Shown here: piece by piece, positions 37,861 to 50,604 of the stretch | How the letters are laid out: every line of letters starts with the position of its first letter | Numbering within the stretch: the stretch's first letter is position 1 | NCBI RefSeq assembly: GCF_907164915.1 | Contig: NC_061862.1 | Coordinates: forward strand, 82,797,718-82,861,717 | Source: Impatiens glandulifera | Lineage: Eukaryota > Streptophyta > Magnoliopsida > Ericales > Balsaminaceae | Reading direction: 5' to 3' | DNA length: 64,000 nucleotides | The notes under the pieces: generated by a model | Seen by the model: the letters and a program-made list of their open reading frames with translations, nothing else | What the model was told of the DNA's origin: nothing | Databases searched by the model: none | Made by a program: the position numbers and the translations under genes

Positions 37861-38059
37861 TTTTCAGGTTTTTTTTCCCAATTTTTTTTTCCAATGAATA
37901 TTTAGGTGGGAATTCAGCTTCATCAACCACCATTTTTTTATTAAAATAAAAGTGGACAACACGGGATTAAAAAAACAAATGTTCTCCGCCTCTTTTAAGT
38001 GAAAAATATTTACATCCTTAAATTTTTTATTTCGTTTGGATTAAGAACAGGATACACAT
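37861..38059. other. AT-rich spacer
   Basis: Short linker before the tandem array. Nothing recognised. Confidence 0.4.
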
Positions 38060-38353
38060 CATCCATAAATATAGTATTCTTTCGATATATGTATTTTAAG
38101 AAAATTAATAAAAAAAATTAAATTATATAAATGTCACACTTTTATCAAATTTTATTTTTATTTTAAAATATAAAGTTTTATTTGTCAAAAATGATATACT
38201 TACATTGTTAGATGCAAATTCAAAACTTACATTGTCAGTTTTGAATACTCAAATTTGATAGATAGGTCAACCTACAAATAAACAAACCCGACTCGTTACT
38301 CTAACCAAAACGAGTCGGTATTATGGCGCGAGAACTCAGTCATAGAAAATTTT

Positions 38354-38401
<48 letters not shown>

Positions 38402-38694
38402 TACAAAATTTAATATAAAAAAAAATAAAATTATATAAATGTAATATTACACGTTTATTAAATTTTATGATGATTTTTTATTATAAAACTATATTACCTT
38501 AGTTAATTAAAGTGTTGTACTAATTATGTTGCGAATTCAAAATTTATAAATGTTATTTTTAATTTTATTTTTAAAATTTAATTGTTTCAAGTTTTAAGGG
38601 CAGGTCAATCCGTAAATTAACCAACTGATCCATTTATTATAACAAAATAGGTCGTGTGTTGTAGTGCAATAACCCAATGATTTGAAAAAACTTT

Positions 38695-38733
<39 letters not shown>

Positions 38734-39752
38734 AAAATTAATAAAAAAAAAGTTTAATTTTATAAACACAATGTCACATGTAAGAGATCGCAATGTGCGG
38801 AGATGTGTTTATCATTCTCACCTCATTCTATATCTGAAAAATTATATTATTACACAGAAATAAACTTAAAACTCTTATAAAAATGAAAAATAAATAAATA
38901 TATTAGTAATGTTATATATTTAATTTTGTTTATTAGTGTTCGGACATAATTAGGGTAAGATCGGACAGGGGACACAATTATCATTCACGTCCCATCCACG
39001 GTCAACTAGGTTAAACTGTGAAAATGCTTCCCACTAATAATTCCCACTAATGAGACAATTTGGATTAGAAACCACCTTTGCAGATTATAATTGACCTCCC
39101 TAGTCACACTCACACGTATATCAAATTTTATGTTATTTTAAAATATAAATTATATTAGTTTAGTTAATTAAAGTGTTATACTTATATTGTTGGATTTATA
39201 TTGTTGAATTGCAAATTTAAAATTTATATATTTTATTTTCAAATTTAACTATTTCAAATATTATGGCGGGTCGACTCGCAAATTAACAATCCAATTCATT
39301 ATTATAACAAAGCGGGTCGTGCGTTATGATGCGATGAATGAATAATTTTAGAAAATTGTGTTTATATATATAATATAAAAAATTATTTAAAAAAACTAAA
39401 ATGATATAAATATAATGTGAAGTTTATCAAATTGTATGTCTATATAAGTTAATGACTTTATTTATTTATAAATATATATTTAAATCTAATTATTTAGAGT
39501 TTTATGGGCGGGACAACCAGATAAACAATCTGTCTATTTACTCTAATAAAAAATAGGTGGTGCGTTGTGGTGCAATAATTGACTGATTTTAGAAAATTAT
39601 GTATATATATTTTAAAAAAATAAAAATTGTTCACATTAATCAAATTTTATATTAATTTATATGTATATATATCATTTTTAAATTTACCTGTTTAAAGTTT
39701 TAAGGGAGGCTACCTGTAAATTAAAAATCTGACTCAAGTGATAAAAAAAATT

Positions 39753-39788
<36 letters not shown>

Positions 39789-40545
39789 AAAATTAATAAA
39801 AAAATTAAAATTATATACATATAATATTGAATTGTTTATCAAATTTTATATTAATTTTTTAATATAAAACTATATTAACTTAGTTAATTAAGTTGTGTAC
39901 TATAAATTTTTTTATAAATACAATGTCACAGGTAAGGATCGAAATTGAGCGGATCAGGATAGGAATGCGTTTATCATTCTCACCTCATTCTATTTTAGGA
40001 ATTTTGTTTTACTACCATTCGGTTTCAGAAAATTCTCACGGAACACCGTTATACCTATAATCTAAATTCTTTTTGATAAAATTAATATAAACGACTTTTT
40101 AATATTATATATATTATAATATATTAAAATTATATAACATTAAAAAGAAATAAACTTAGAACTTTTATAAAATATAAAAAATAAATAAATATATTAGTAA
40201 TGTTATATATTTAATTGTGTTTATTAGTTTTTTTTTGGTAGAATTGAGTTGAAATTGGGCGGGAGACTCAAATATTATTCACGTCTCATCCACTGTCAAC
40301 TACCGGTCAAATTGAAAAAAAATCGTCTCTAACAAGACAATTTGGATAAGAAGCCGTATGGCATATTATAATTGTCATCCATCAAATTTTATATTGATTT
40401 AAAAAAATATGTCATAGTTTTTTTAGTTAAAGTGTTATACTTATATGGTTATATTGCAAGTTTATAACTTATATATTTTATTTTTAAATTTAACTATTTC
40501 AAATATTATAACGGGTTAACTCGTAAATTAACAATACGGACACGT

Positions 40546-42055
40546 CAGTGGCGGACCCAGAAATTTTTTCTCGGGGGGCCAAATACATAGTAACGTAGCT
40601 TTTTTTTGCAACCAAATAAATGCATTTTCTAATTAAAATTTTACTTGGTAATTACATAAAAATACTAACAAACACAATTACAAAATACTAATAAGCACAA
40701 TTACTAAATTATTCTTGTCCATGAGTCGGTACAAAAGAAGACAAATTTATTCTACGAGATTCCATTTGTTGAAAATATTGCAATATTGACTCATTTTCAA
40801 TTGTTGAGAAAATATTTTTCTCAACATATACAACTAAACTATCATTCATCCATTCATCTCCAATTCGATTACGCAAATCAGTCTTCACGGTTTTCATTGC
40901 AGAAAATACTCTTTCAACGGATGCAGTTGCAACTGGTAAAACTAAAGTCAACTCTATCAATCGATAAACCAATGGAAAGACTATATGTTTTTTTCTGTTG
41001 CAACCAATTTCTGAGCAAAAATTCTCAAGTCTTCAATTGAAGAAAATTGAGGATCATCCCGCAAATTAAATAAGTAAGCCCGAAGTTGTTGTTTCAAAAA
41101 TAAATAATCTCTGCATGTGAAATCTTCGGAATAAAGTTTGGCAAGACGAATGAGTTTACAAATATCAAATTTGGAGAATGAATTTCTGGGATGAAGACAT
41201 GATATGTAACCAAGTAATTATGTATTAACTTCTGAAAAATGATTATTCATTTCTTGCATAATCAAGTCAACAACCTAGCATTAAATAATAAATAATAACT
41301 ATTAATAGATAATAGATAAGAAATAATAACTATTAATAGATAAGAAATAATATTTATTATACCTACCATTGCTATCAATTATCATATGCTTATTCATATC
41401 AAGTATTGAGATCGAGTGTAATTGACAAAAACTGTTAACTTGGTCCAAAATATCATGCCATCCATCTTCTTTAAATTTTTGTAATTGATTTTTCGAACTA
41501 GCAATCAATGACATTGCTTGAACTATATTTTGATCTCCTCTTTGTAGGCAAAGTGATAACTCAATTGTAATTCCCAATAAATTTTTCATCAAATGCAACA
41601 CAAAAACAAATTCATAAAAAACTAACTATATAAAAAAAATATGAAAATCTAATTTAATAGATTTCAGCCTAGTTTTATGAGAATATAAAAAAAAAATAAA
41701 AAATATAAATAAAAATTAAAATACAAAAACGTGATAAACATATATTATCAAGTGAATAGACACTCGAGATTACGATTATAGAATATTAATGCATATAAAA
41801 ATAATATATCAAATTCTTTATTTAAATACCGAACAAAACCAATGTAACTATTTTAACTTATTTATATAATTATGAATTAGTTTATAGATAAAATTAAAGG
41901 TGAGGGGCAAGATTTGATCACTTGACCTCATGTTCACCTTGTAGTTACAAAGCCAACTGGACTAAGAGTTACTTGTTAAATATATATATAAAAACAAATT
42001 ATTTTAAGGTTGGGGAGGCCCGGGCCCCCAAGGCCCCCTTGTAGGTCCGCCACTA
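40546..42055 (-). mobile_element. hAT transposon fossil
   Basis: The left end 'cagtggcggacccag' and right end 'ggtccgccacta' are inverted. Flanks 'ggacacgt' (40,538-40,545) and 'cgacacgt' (42,056-42,063) form an 8-bp target duplication with one mismatch. The 1510-bp length is shorter than an autonomous element, so it is internally deleted. Confidence 0.88.
40709..41601 (-). pseudogene. hAT transposase remnant (zinc-finger MYM / DUF4371 type)
   Basis: Read on the minus strand, 41,601-41,302 resembles the middle of DUF4371 transposases ('DQNIVQAMSLIASSKNQLQ'). 40,972-40,709 is the C-terminal dimerisation domain ('LPVATASVERVFSAMK', then 'LRNRIGDEWMNDSL'). Between them, similarity continues through one in-frame TAA (near 41,220) and a one-base frameshift at the T7 run near 40,988. 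The N-terminal part with the zinc finger and most of the catalytic region is absent. Not functional. Confidence 0.85.
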
Positions 42056-42170
42056 CGACACGTTACTACAACAAAAACGGATTTGCGATATGATAGGATG
42101 AACGAATGAATAAAAAAAATTATGTTTATTTATATATATTATAAAATATTATTTAAAAAAAATGAAGTGA

Positions 42171-43049
42171 CACTACAACAAAAATGAGTTTCGGCGACGC
42201 TTAAAAAGACTTCTGCCAACCTTTAAAAGCGTCGCTAAAAACATTACTGACACTTATTCTTGCGTCGCCAAAAGCAGGGTGGGCGCAAGTTTTTACCACG
42301 CTTATTTAAGCGTCGGTACAAGCGTTGCCGAAAGGCGAAAGTTTTAACAACGCTTATTTAAGCGTTGGCAAAATTAAAAAACGTCGCTAAAAGTCTATTT
42401 TATTTTTTAACTATTTTTTAAAAATTTGTTATTTTCTATTTTCATTTTAGATGTTATTTTTTATCTATACAATTATCACATTTGCCCTTCATCTCTCAAG
42501 TAAAGACCTGATGAACATAACCCTAAACCCTCAGGGTGAATCCATAGTCCAACACATTATAACCTTAAAACACTTCCAGAAACTAATGAATTCTCTCATA
42601 TTTTATATACCAAAAACTTCTTCTTTTTCTCCAATGTGGGATAAATGTCATATTAACAACTCTCTCATATTTTACTTTTAATTAAATTTAAATAATAATT
42701 AAATAAAAGACATATATTAATAATATTATAAAAAGTTTAAAAATTATGTTAAATAAAAAATATTAATTAAATTTTAATGTTAACAAAATTTTAAGTCAAA
42801 TTTAATTTTAAAAAAATTAAAAAATTAAAATAAAATATTTACAAAGTTTAAAAATAAAACATAAAAATTATTAAAATTTAGAATATTTAAATTATAAGGT
42901 TTTAACAAAGTTACAAAGTTGGTATATAAAAACAATAAAGGTGGTGGTATAGATATAAAGGTTGACAAAAGTTTTTTTCTTTTAATTTTTACTCACGCTT
43001 AATATGGGTTGGCATATAAGGGTCGCTGAAAGTATGTTTTGTTGCAGTG
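42171..43049. mobile_element. Non-autonomous CACTA (En/Spm) element
   Basis: Termini are 'cactacaacaaaaatg' and 'ttttgttgcagtg', with a perfect 3-bp target duplication 'tga' (42,168-42,170 and 43,050-43,052). The first 230 bases hold repeated 'gcgtcgctaaaag'-type subterminal motifs on both strands, as expected for transposase binding. The interior is AT-rich with no transposase. Confidence 0.9.
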
Positions 43050-43106
43050 TGATATAAATGTAATGATACAAGTTTATCAAATTTTATGTCACTGTAAGCT
43101 AAAGAC

Positions 43107-43111
<5 letters not shown>

Positions 43112-43166
<55 letters not shown>
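43112..43166. repeat. (TA)n microsatellite, about 27 units
   Basis: The longest of several TA runs in the array. Others are near 38,350, 38,700, 39,755, 43,315, 43,575 and 43,857. Confidence 0.9.
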
Positions 43167-43170
<4 letters not shown>

Positions 43171-43571
43171 ATATTATTTTTTAAATTTAACTATTTAAAA
43201 TTTTGTGGGCGTGTCAATTCGCGGATGAACAATTTGACTATTTCCTCTACAAATAAAAAAAATAGTATGTGCGTTTGTGGTACGATGATAATCAATCGAC
43301 TGATTTTAGAAAATTATATATATATATATATATATTAAAAAAAATTCATGTAAATTTTAAATATAAAATTCCATACAGATTAATTTGTTACTTGAACTCA
43401 TAATATTATGGTTTAAGTTCAAGACTTATATATAAATTTTTATTTTATTTTTTTAATTTATTGATATAGAGTTTTAAGGGTGAGTTAACTTACAAATTGA
43501 AAATTTGACTCGGTTATTTTAATAAAAACGAGTTGTGTGTTACAGTGCGAGTACGAAATGCTTTAAAAAAA

Positions 43572-43608
<37 letters not shown>

Positions 43609-43852
43609 AAAATTAATAAAATATAATGTCACAAGTTTATCAAATTTTATATTAAATTTTAAATATAAAGTTGTAAACTTAATTTGTTATGGAGTAAGTT
43701 CAAGATTTATGTCATTTTTATTTTTATTTTTTAAAATTTAATTGTTTAAAATGGTATGGGTGTATCAACTTGCAATTAACAACCGACCCGTTTACTCTAA
43801 AAAAACGGGTCGTGCTTTGTGATGGAGAACCAAAATGATTTTAGAAAATTGT

Positions 43853-43893
<41 letters not shown>

Positions 43894-45075
43894 AAAAATA
43901 AAATTATATAAATGTAATATCATAAGTTTATGAAATTTTATATTGATTTTTAAATATGTTAAAGTAAGGTTATTATAATGTTTTTGTGTAAATTCAAGAT
44001 ATATATATATATATATATATTATTTTTATTTTTTAAATTTAACTATTTAGAGTTTTATTTACGTGTCAACTTATAAATTAACAATTCGGTTAGTTTACTG
44101 TAACATAAGTGCAAGAATTGAATAATTTTAAAAAATTGTGTTTATATCTATATTATAAAAAAATAATAAAAAATTTAAAATTTTATAAATATAATATCAC
44201 AAATTTATTAATTTTATGTTGATTTTTAAATATAAATAATCTTAATCACAAATTATATAATGATTTTGCTTTATTATCCTTCATTCCCGTTTGGGTTCGA
44301 AGAATTTCCCAGGGCATTGTTATAACATTTTCTTTAAAAAATATCTTTGTTAAAATTATATAAATAATTTTTTTAATATTATATAATATAATATATTATA
44401 AATTTATATTATAATAAAGAAATAACTTAAAACTCTTATAAAATATAAAAAATAAATAAATATATTTATAATGGTATATATTTAATTGTATTTATAAGTG
44501 TTCGGAGTAGAATCAAAGTGAGATTAGAGTGTTGATATAAATATCATCCAAGTTCCATCCCCGATCAACTATCGGTTAAACCGGAAAAAACGCCCTAACG
44601 GGACAATTCAGATCAAAAATCGCATGTCGGATTATAATTGTCATCCTTAGTCACACATTTATCAAACTTTATGTTGATTTTAAAATATGAAGTCGTATTA
44701 GTTTAATTAGGTAAAGTGTGATTCTTATATTGTTAAATTGCAAGTTCAAAACTTATATATATGTCATTTTTAAATTTAATTCCTTCAAATTTTATGGCGG
44801 GTCAACTTGTAAAATAATAGCTCGACTCGTTACTCAAACAAAACGGGTCATGTGTTATGCAAACAAAACGGGTCATGTGTTATGTGTGAGTACTAGATGA
44901 TTTTAGAAAATTGTGTTAAAGTATTTTATTTATAATGTTATGATATATAATTTAATTTATAGAATTTATGAGCGCCCGCAAATTAACAATCTAACTCGTT
45001 TACCTTAACACGGGTCTTGCGTTGTGGTGTAAAGACCGACTATTTTAGAAAATTGTGTTTATATATAGATAAATA

Positions 45076-46355
45076 TAAAGATTATACACTTTGTTCATGA
45101 ACATGTTGTTGGTAAGACATTTGTCATTCAATACATCTTAACTCGTTTTCAAATTATAAATATCTTCACTAAAAGTTTTTCATCTAAATGGTTTGCATTT
45201 TTTGTGACAAGCTCACAGTCTATATTACCCCAAAATCATGACTTTCAATTCAACTTAAAATGTTCTAAGTGAGAATCGAACCCGTGACATTTGGTCTCTT
45301 ATGAACTAGTTTTATCAATTAAAAAGATAACATTGATTTATGTAATGTATATTTATTAATCATTCTGTTATATGCACTTAACCATGTATGATACTCACAA
45401 TATTCACCAAGGAAAACAATTATACAATTGTTTTTCGTTTTAATGATCAAATTTATAAAGTTTTGTTACCGAGCTTATTTCTTTAGTTTCGAAAAAAGTT
45501 TATTTTAATCGTTTTTCTAATTCTCGTGGCTTATATTCCTCTCAAGTCTTGTAAATAAGACGATAAATTGTTTTGAAATCGTCTCACCTAAGTGTGAGAC
45601 GAAGAACCAAAAATAGAAACTATCAAATCGAATACATACGTGGCTCTTTTGAGAGTCGTCATCTAACTTTCCTACGTAAGAAATTAGGAAGGAAGGTTTT
45701 CAGATTCTTTATAGGTTCGGTGTTTGGGTATATATGGGGATTGACCTCGTCGCTATACCCCACAATGCTAACTAAAATAAGCGGTATCTACTATGAAACT
45801 CTTGATAATGTATTAAAACACGACTTTCGTACATTTTTAATCTAAAATGATTCCAACATAACCAAATACGTCTAAGTCTTCTACATATGTCCTATCTTAG
45901 ATCTATCAGATTACTCTCGATCGATTCTTATACCCAACTTATTTGTAAGCAATAAAATAAGTTTAGACATCTATAGTTGAAAAATACTGATGAGGACTAA
46001 AATAAGCAATAACATGAAATAATTCCAAAAAATATGTCGAACACATTTATCGAGGTTTTATTTAGGAGCATTTAAATATTTTTATTTTATTTTATATTTT
46101 TTACTAATAGAACACACAGGTCGGTAACATTTGGAACCGGTATGGGAACTGAAAGATGTCATCCGATAATGCTAGATTACGGCTAGCCCTAGTGAAAAAT
46201 CTTGAGCTCCCTATAATTCTTTGTTCTCGCCTACGGGTAAGATGAGTTCTTTATTTGTCTAATTTGTAAGCATTATTTATGCTTGTGATGATTACTTACA
46301 ATAGGTCTTCGTTCGTGGTAATGGTTAATTTTTCTTGACGAAATCCTAATATTTA
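45076..46355. other. Intergenic DNA with one unassigned open frame
   Basis: A 90-codon frame (45,573-45,845) ends 'VLKHDFRTFLI'. It contains 'FESRHLTFLRKKLGRKV' but matches no family I recognise. The phrase 'gagagtcgtcatctaactt' recalls a repeat common in dicot intergenic DNA, so this is more likely old transposon sequence than a gene. 'gagaatcgaacccgtgacat' near 45,272 has a similar flavour. Confidence 0.35.
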
Positions 46356-47412
46356 GGGCTTGTTTGACCTAAAGGTTATTAGGATTTTATTCGGTTTTTA
46401 TCCCAAAACTCAAATATCTCATCACATATCTAATCAATAATTTTATCTATATAAATACCCAAATTATCCTCTACTTAAATATTTTATTTTATATTAATAA
46501 AAATTCATTTTAATATATATATATATATAATATTTATTTACATTTTATTTTTTTAATATAAATTAAATTCTGAAATTATTTTATTTTAAATATTTTATTA
46601 ATTACTTTCAATAAAATTAAAACACAATATAAATCCAACTATAACATACCATGTTATAAATTTAAATAATTCAAATAAAATAATAATTATACTAAAAAAT
46701 ATATTTGAATAATAAATAATTATTAATTTATAAATATACCTCATATAAATTAAATATGACAATAATATTATCCTAATATGACAATAATAAAAAAATTATA
46801 TTATTTATATTAAATAAAAATAAATTCACAATATAAATAAAACTATAACCTACTATATTATATAATATATCATTTAAATAATTCAAATAAATAAATAATT
46901 ATACTAGAAAATAAAATTAAATATATTTAAATAAAAATATTAATTAATTTATAAATATATCTCATCTAAATTAAATATTTATAAGGAAATTTATTCAAAA
47001 TTTTTGATATAAACTAACTTTATATCATTTTTCTAAATAAATATAATAATAAATAAATTATTTCATTTAAAAAAATTATATTAATTATAGTAAATATAAA
47101 TAAACCTATATTATCTAATATAAGTGATTTATAAAATTAGTATTCATTTAATTTTTTTATTTCTCTGTTAATAAAAGTTAATATTAATATATATAGTTTT
47201 TAAAATTTATTTTATTATATTTTAAAATTTATTTTAATATAAATTAAATTATTTAATTTTAAAAAGTATTATATAATATATATATATATATAAAGAGAGA
47301 AGGGGTATATTGGGAAAAAAATTAAAAAACCTAGTTTTTATCTAATTCAGTCAAACAAAGTTTTTTTTTTTTTTTTTAAACCACCAAAAAAACCAGTAGA
47401 TCAAACAAGTTC
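46356..47412. mobile_element. AT-rich MITE with 'gggcttgtttgacc' termini
   Basis: The left end 'gggcttgtttgacc' and right end 'gatcaaacaagttc' are inverted with mismatches. The flanking 'tta' and 'taa' could be the TWA duplication of PIF/Harbinger (Tourist) elements. About 1.06 kb, non-coding, with a second inner 'gtcaaacaaag' at 47,348. The same terminus occurs in GTE intron 2. Confidence 0.5.
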
Positions 47413-48199
47413 TAAGAGTCTTTTCTCACATATTCTCTCATTTCTTGTTGATTTTCATTGTTATGTTCTCATTCCTTTAATTGATTTCTAATCATTGTAT
47501 ACAGTATGGCCAATGATTAAATTCATTTAATTGACAAACATATGTCTGAATTTTCATTTGTTGATAAGTTAATCTTCTCTATGAGGCCAATTTTCTAATT
47601 TATTCTATCTTTCTGCTTGATTCAATCCGGGTTTCTTCCACTTTGTTTGAAATTAAAGATTTAGCCTTTAATTTTTGAAAGCTTATAGATTTTTATGAGG
47701 TTGGGGTGTGATCCCGGCTCAGCTCGGCTCGGCCTGGCCCTTGTGTAAGGACAGCCGATTTTGAGTAAGACAACGGAATTGCAATTGTATAGGTCATATT
47801 TTTTAATATTTAATAGTATTATTAATTATATATTATATTATTATTTTTTTTAATATTAAATATATATTATACAATATATATAATTTTTTATCTTATTTTT
47901 AATTTCTTATTTTTATATTATAATATATTAATCATTTATATCTCATTTTATATTATTAAAATTAAAAATTTTAAAAAATATAGTTTCTATTTGAAGGACA
48001 AAAAATTTAGACCCCATATTTTCAGATCCGAACCCTAACTGTGACTCAATTACATAATTGGTCTCGTTCGTCGTAATGGCTTCGCTCCATCTCAGATTTT
48101 CTATCAATGACTAATCTTTGTTTTATAAGTACAGAATGGAAAATGATTACATATATTTAATTGACAAGCCTATGCCTGAATTCACATTTATTAATATTT
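47413..48199. other. AT-rich DNA with a short duplicated segment
   Basis: 'catttaattgacaaacatat' at 47,523 and 'tatttaattgacaagcctat' at 48,155 sit in similar contexts, so part of this stretch is a decayed duplication. No gene seen. Confidence 0.4.
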
Positions 48200-48204
48200 T
48201 TTTT

Positions 48205-48535
48205 TTATTAATATATAATATTATTTATAATCTATTTAATTTAGACTAACTGAAATATTTATATAATCTTCTTATTTAAAATAATATTTTATTTATATAT
48301 AAATTAAAATTATTACTATCATTAAACAAAATTTAAAATAAAATAAATATGAAAATAAATCATATAATTAGTGATAATATAGAATATAATATTTTGATAT
48401 AATAATTTTATGTTAAAATCTTTAAAAGATTAATAATTTTAATTTATATAAAAAATATTATTTTAAATAATAAGATTATATAACTATTTTAATAGTTATT
48501 TTAAATTAAATATATTATAAAAAATAAAATAAAAC
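48205..48535. repeat. Long AT-rich inverted repeat (foldback)
   Basis: About 100 bases at 48,210-48,315 return in reverse complement at about 48,425-48,530. For example 'ctatttaatttagactaact' matches the right arm's 'agttattttaaattaaatat' region, and 'aaattaaaattatta' matches 'taataattttaattt'. The loop is about 110 bases. Possibly a MITE. Confidence 0.55.
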
Positions 48536-49318
48536 TTTTCCTTAAAACTAATTTATAACAATTTTAAAAAAATTATAAACTTATAGTATATATTAGAATT
48601 ATTAAACTTACTAAATAAATTTAAACTTTTGAAATATTTTATTATTTGAAAATAAAATCATTTAGTTAAATTATTAAATACATATTATTTAATTTGTGAA
48701 ATACTCTAGTAACATTGGTTGGACTGTCTGCTTTCCTTGCAGCTGCTACTCCTTGTTTTTTATGTGATAAGCTAATATTGACGTGAATTAAAAAATTAAT
48801 AATAATTGCTACAGTTGGCAAAAATTAACATCATCAAAAAAAAAGTTATTACTACATTTAACATCTCTAACAAAGTTATTAAATTTGATATCTTTTGAAA
48901 CCCTTTTTTAAATTATAAAACCCTTTTTTGAATGAAAAAGAATAGAATCAGTAAAATTGAGGAGAAAATAAAAGAAGTAATGATTTGGTATTATTTAATG
49001 TTGAAAAAAAGAAAAAATATAACGAGAGAGAAGATAAATATTTTTTTTTTCATATAAGTTATTCAAAAAGTTTATTTCATTTAAATGTTTGTAATTTTTG
49101 TTTCATGTTGTAAATTTATTTGATAAATATGTGGAATTTGAGTTTTTATATAATCACATAATAAATGTAGTATAATTAAATATAAATTTACCCAAAGAAA
49201 ATTGAAAAATCTATTTTCTATTCTTGGTTTCCCACCTTTTTTTCTTCATTTTTGTCTCTTTTAAAATAATAATTATGAGAAGAAATAAATACATAAATAT
49301 AAACATGATGTTACATCT
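48536..49318. other. AT-rich intergenic DNA
   Basis: No gene, RNA or clear transposon end was found. Confidence 0.45.
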
Positions 49319-49327
49319 GAATCAACT

Positions 49328-49475
49328 TTCACAAAATGACCTTGCAAACTTACTTATTTGACCGGGTGGAATTTTATAATTTTTTTTGCGCTCGTGGTGT
49401 TCTATTTTTTTTTATACGATTTTGCCCTTGTCGCGAAACGCTAAGTCACTTAGCGTTTCGCGAAGTGGATTAGAG
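49328..49475 (+). repeat. Left TIR of the MULE
   Basis: Best matched part is 49,354-49,470. It shares 'gcgctcgtggtg', 'cgattttgcccttgtcgcg' and a 31-bp perfect palindrome centred near 49,448 (arms 'cgcgaaacgctaagt') with the right TIR. The outermost 25 bases are poorly matched. Confidence 0.8.
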
Positions 49476-49480
49476 GTTTG

Positions 49481-49489
49481 TATAAATAC
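49481..49489 (+). promoter_or_regulatory. TATA box inside the left end
   Basis: 'tataaatac' sits just inside the TIR and is followed by a CT-rich leader (about 49,510-49,560). It would drive transcription toward the DUF1985 gene. Confidence 0.55.
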
Positions 49490-49959
49490 CCAAATAATTT
49501 AATTTCCCTAAATTTTTTTCTCTCTCTTCCTCCAATTCTCTCCTTCACTCACGGTGGCCGGCGACGACGGCGGCCGGCGGCGACGACATCTCTGTTTCCT
49601 CCAATATCCATACAAATCAAACCCGATCAGAGCTCTTCTAACCTAACTAATTCATTTATGTTTATCTATTGCCGATTTCTAACCCTAGATCTATTTTGCA
49701 TGCAGGTTTCTTATACTATTTGAACGGCGTCGAGGTAGATCTTCATTCTAACAGTTATGTTCTTGTTTACATTTTCTTCATTTCAAAAACTTTTTCATAT
49801 TTCCTTTATTTCCATCATTTTCTCCGTTTTGGTTGATTCTTATTTCTTAAATGGTTCATATTGGTTCATGTTTGAGCATTTCGTTAGGTTATTATTTGTT
49901 ATCTGTTCATATTTGCAGAAAATCTCTGTCTGATAAGAGCGTATGTGTTTCCGTTTCAG

Positions 49960-50065
49960 ATCTGCTTACCGTTTCGCTACGGACTTACCGTTTCGCTACG
50001 GACTTACCGTTTCGCTACGGACTTACCGTTTCGCTAAGTATACCTCGCGATTCGCTAAGTATCAA
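49960..50065. repeat. 19-bp minisatellite 'cgtttcgctacggacttac'
   Basis: Four direct copies of a 19-bp unit followed by 'gattcgctaagtat' variants. The unit is a relative of the TIR core 'cgaaacgctaagt'. Confidence 0.85.
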
Positions 50066-50101
50066 GATTTTTTGTTATTTATAGTTAATCATGAACTTCA
50101 T

Positions 50102-50441
50102 TTGACAAGGTATTTACATCACTTCATGGTTATGAAGAGAACATGTGTTAACAAAACAAACCTTCTAATTTTACATTGGAAACATTTAGATTCTTCAGAA
50201 AATGCCTTTGAAGAATCTATCATTGACCTCCAGATAAGCAAAGATTGGCTGACTTTGATTTCGTTAGTCGTTAAGCTAAAGAAATAAATTTCAAACAATT
50301 TTCTCTTATCTGGAGTTCAACGATCGCTTCTTCAAAGACTTTTTCTGAAGAATCTAAATGTTTCCATGTAAAATTATAGGGTTTGTTTTGCTAACACATG
50401 TTCTTTTCAAAACCATGACTTTGTTGTTGATACCTTGTCAA
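50102..50441. repeat. Long hairpin (foldback) in the leader intron
   Basis: The arms, about 140 bases each, run inward from 'ttgacaaggtat' (50,102) and its inverse 'ataccttgtcaa' (ends 50,441). They include matched blocks 'gaacatgtgtta', 'aacatttagattcttcag' and 'ctccagataag'. Loop is about 65 bases. An RNA copy would form a stem with occasional mismatches. It could be a nested MITE or a small-RNA precursor. Confidence 0.75.
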
Positions 50442-50506
50442 ACGAGATAGATTACCTATGAAACCAATAAAAAATTTTGTACTTGACGATTCGCTAAGTA
50501 CTACGA

Positions 50507-50595
50507 GCTCCAGCTAGGAGAATGGTTTGAATTCGATTTCGTTATTAAAATATAGTAGCGAAAACGTATTCAAACCATCTTCTCTTAGCTGGAGC
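50507..50595. repeat. Second, shorter hairpin
   Basis: 'gctccagctaggaga' at the left pairs with 'tctcttagctggagc' at the right, and 'atggtttgaattcg' pairs with 'cgtattcaaaccat'. The loop is about 30 bases. Size and pairing resemble a plant miRNA precursor. Confidence 0.7.
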
Positions 50596-50604
50596 TTGTT
50601 GACC

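Larger units (their letters stand above)
38060..45075. repeat. AT-rich degenerate tandem array with periodic (TA)n runs
   Basis: A basic unit of a few hundred bases recurs. It has 'ttttagaaaattgtgttta', a (TA)n run, 'cacaagtttatcaaatttta', 'aagttcaaaacttatat', 'ttatggcgggtcaactcg', and 'acgggtcgtgtgttgtg'. Starts fall near 38,349, 38,688, 39,351, 39,590, 39,748, 43,309, 43,560, 43,842, 44,130, 44,900 and 45,045. A larger insert ('attcacgtcccatccac...aactaccggt') appears three times (about 38,980, 40,280 and 44,560), so there is higher-order structure. The array is interrupted by a hAT fossil and a CACTA-type element. Confidence 0.7.

Noticed and set aside
45240..45300. tRNA-like 'gaatcgaacccgtgaca'
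   Set aside because: Resembles a reversed tRNA arm but I could not form a cloverleaf; treated as repeat debris.
49478..49723. 81-codon frame at the left MULE end
   Set aside because: It is leader sequence with CT-rich and GGC runs; no conserved content.
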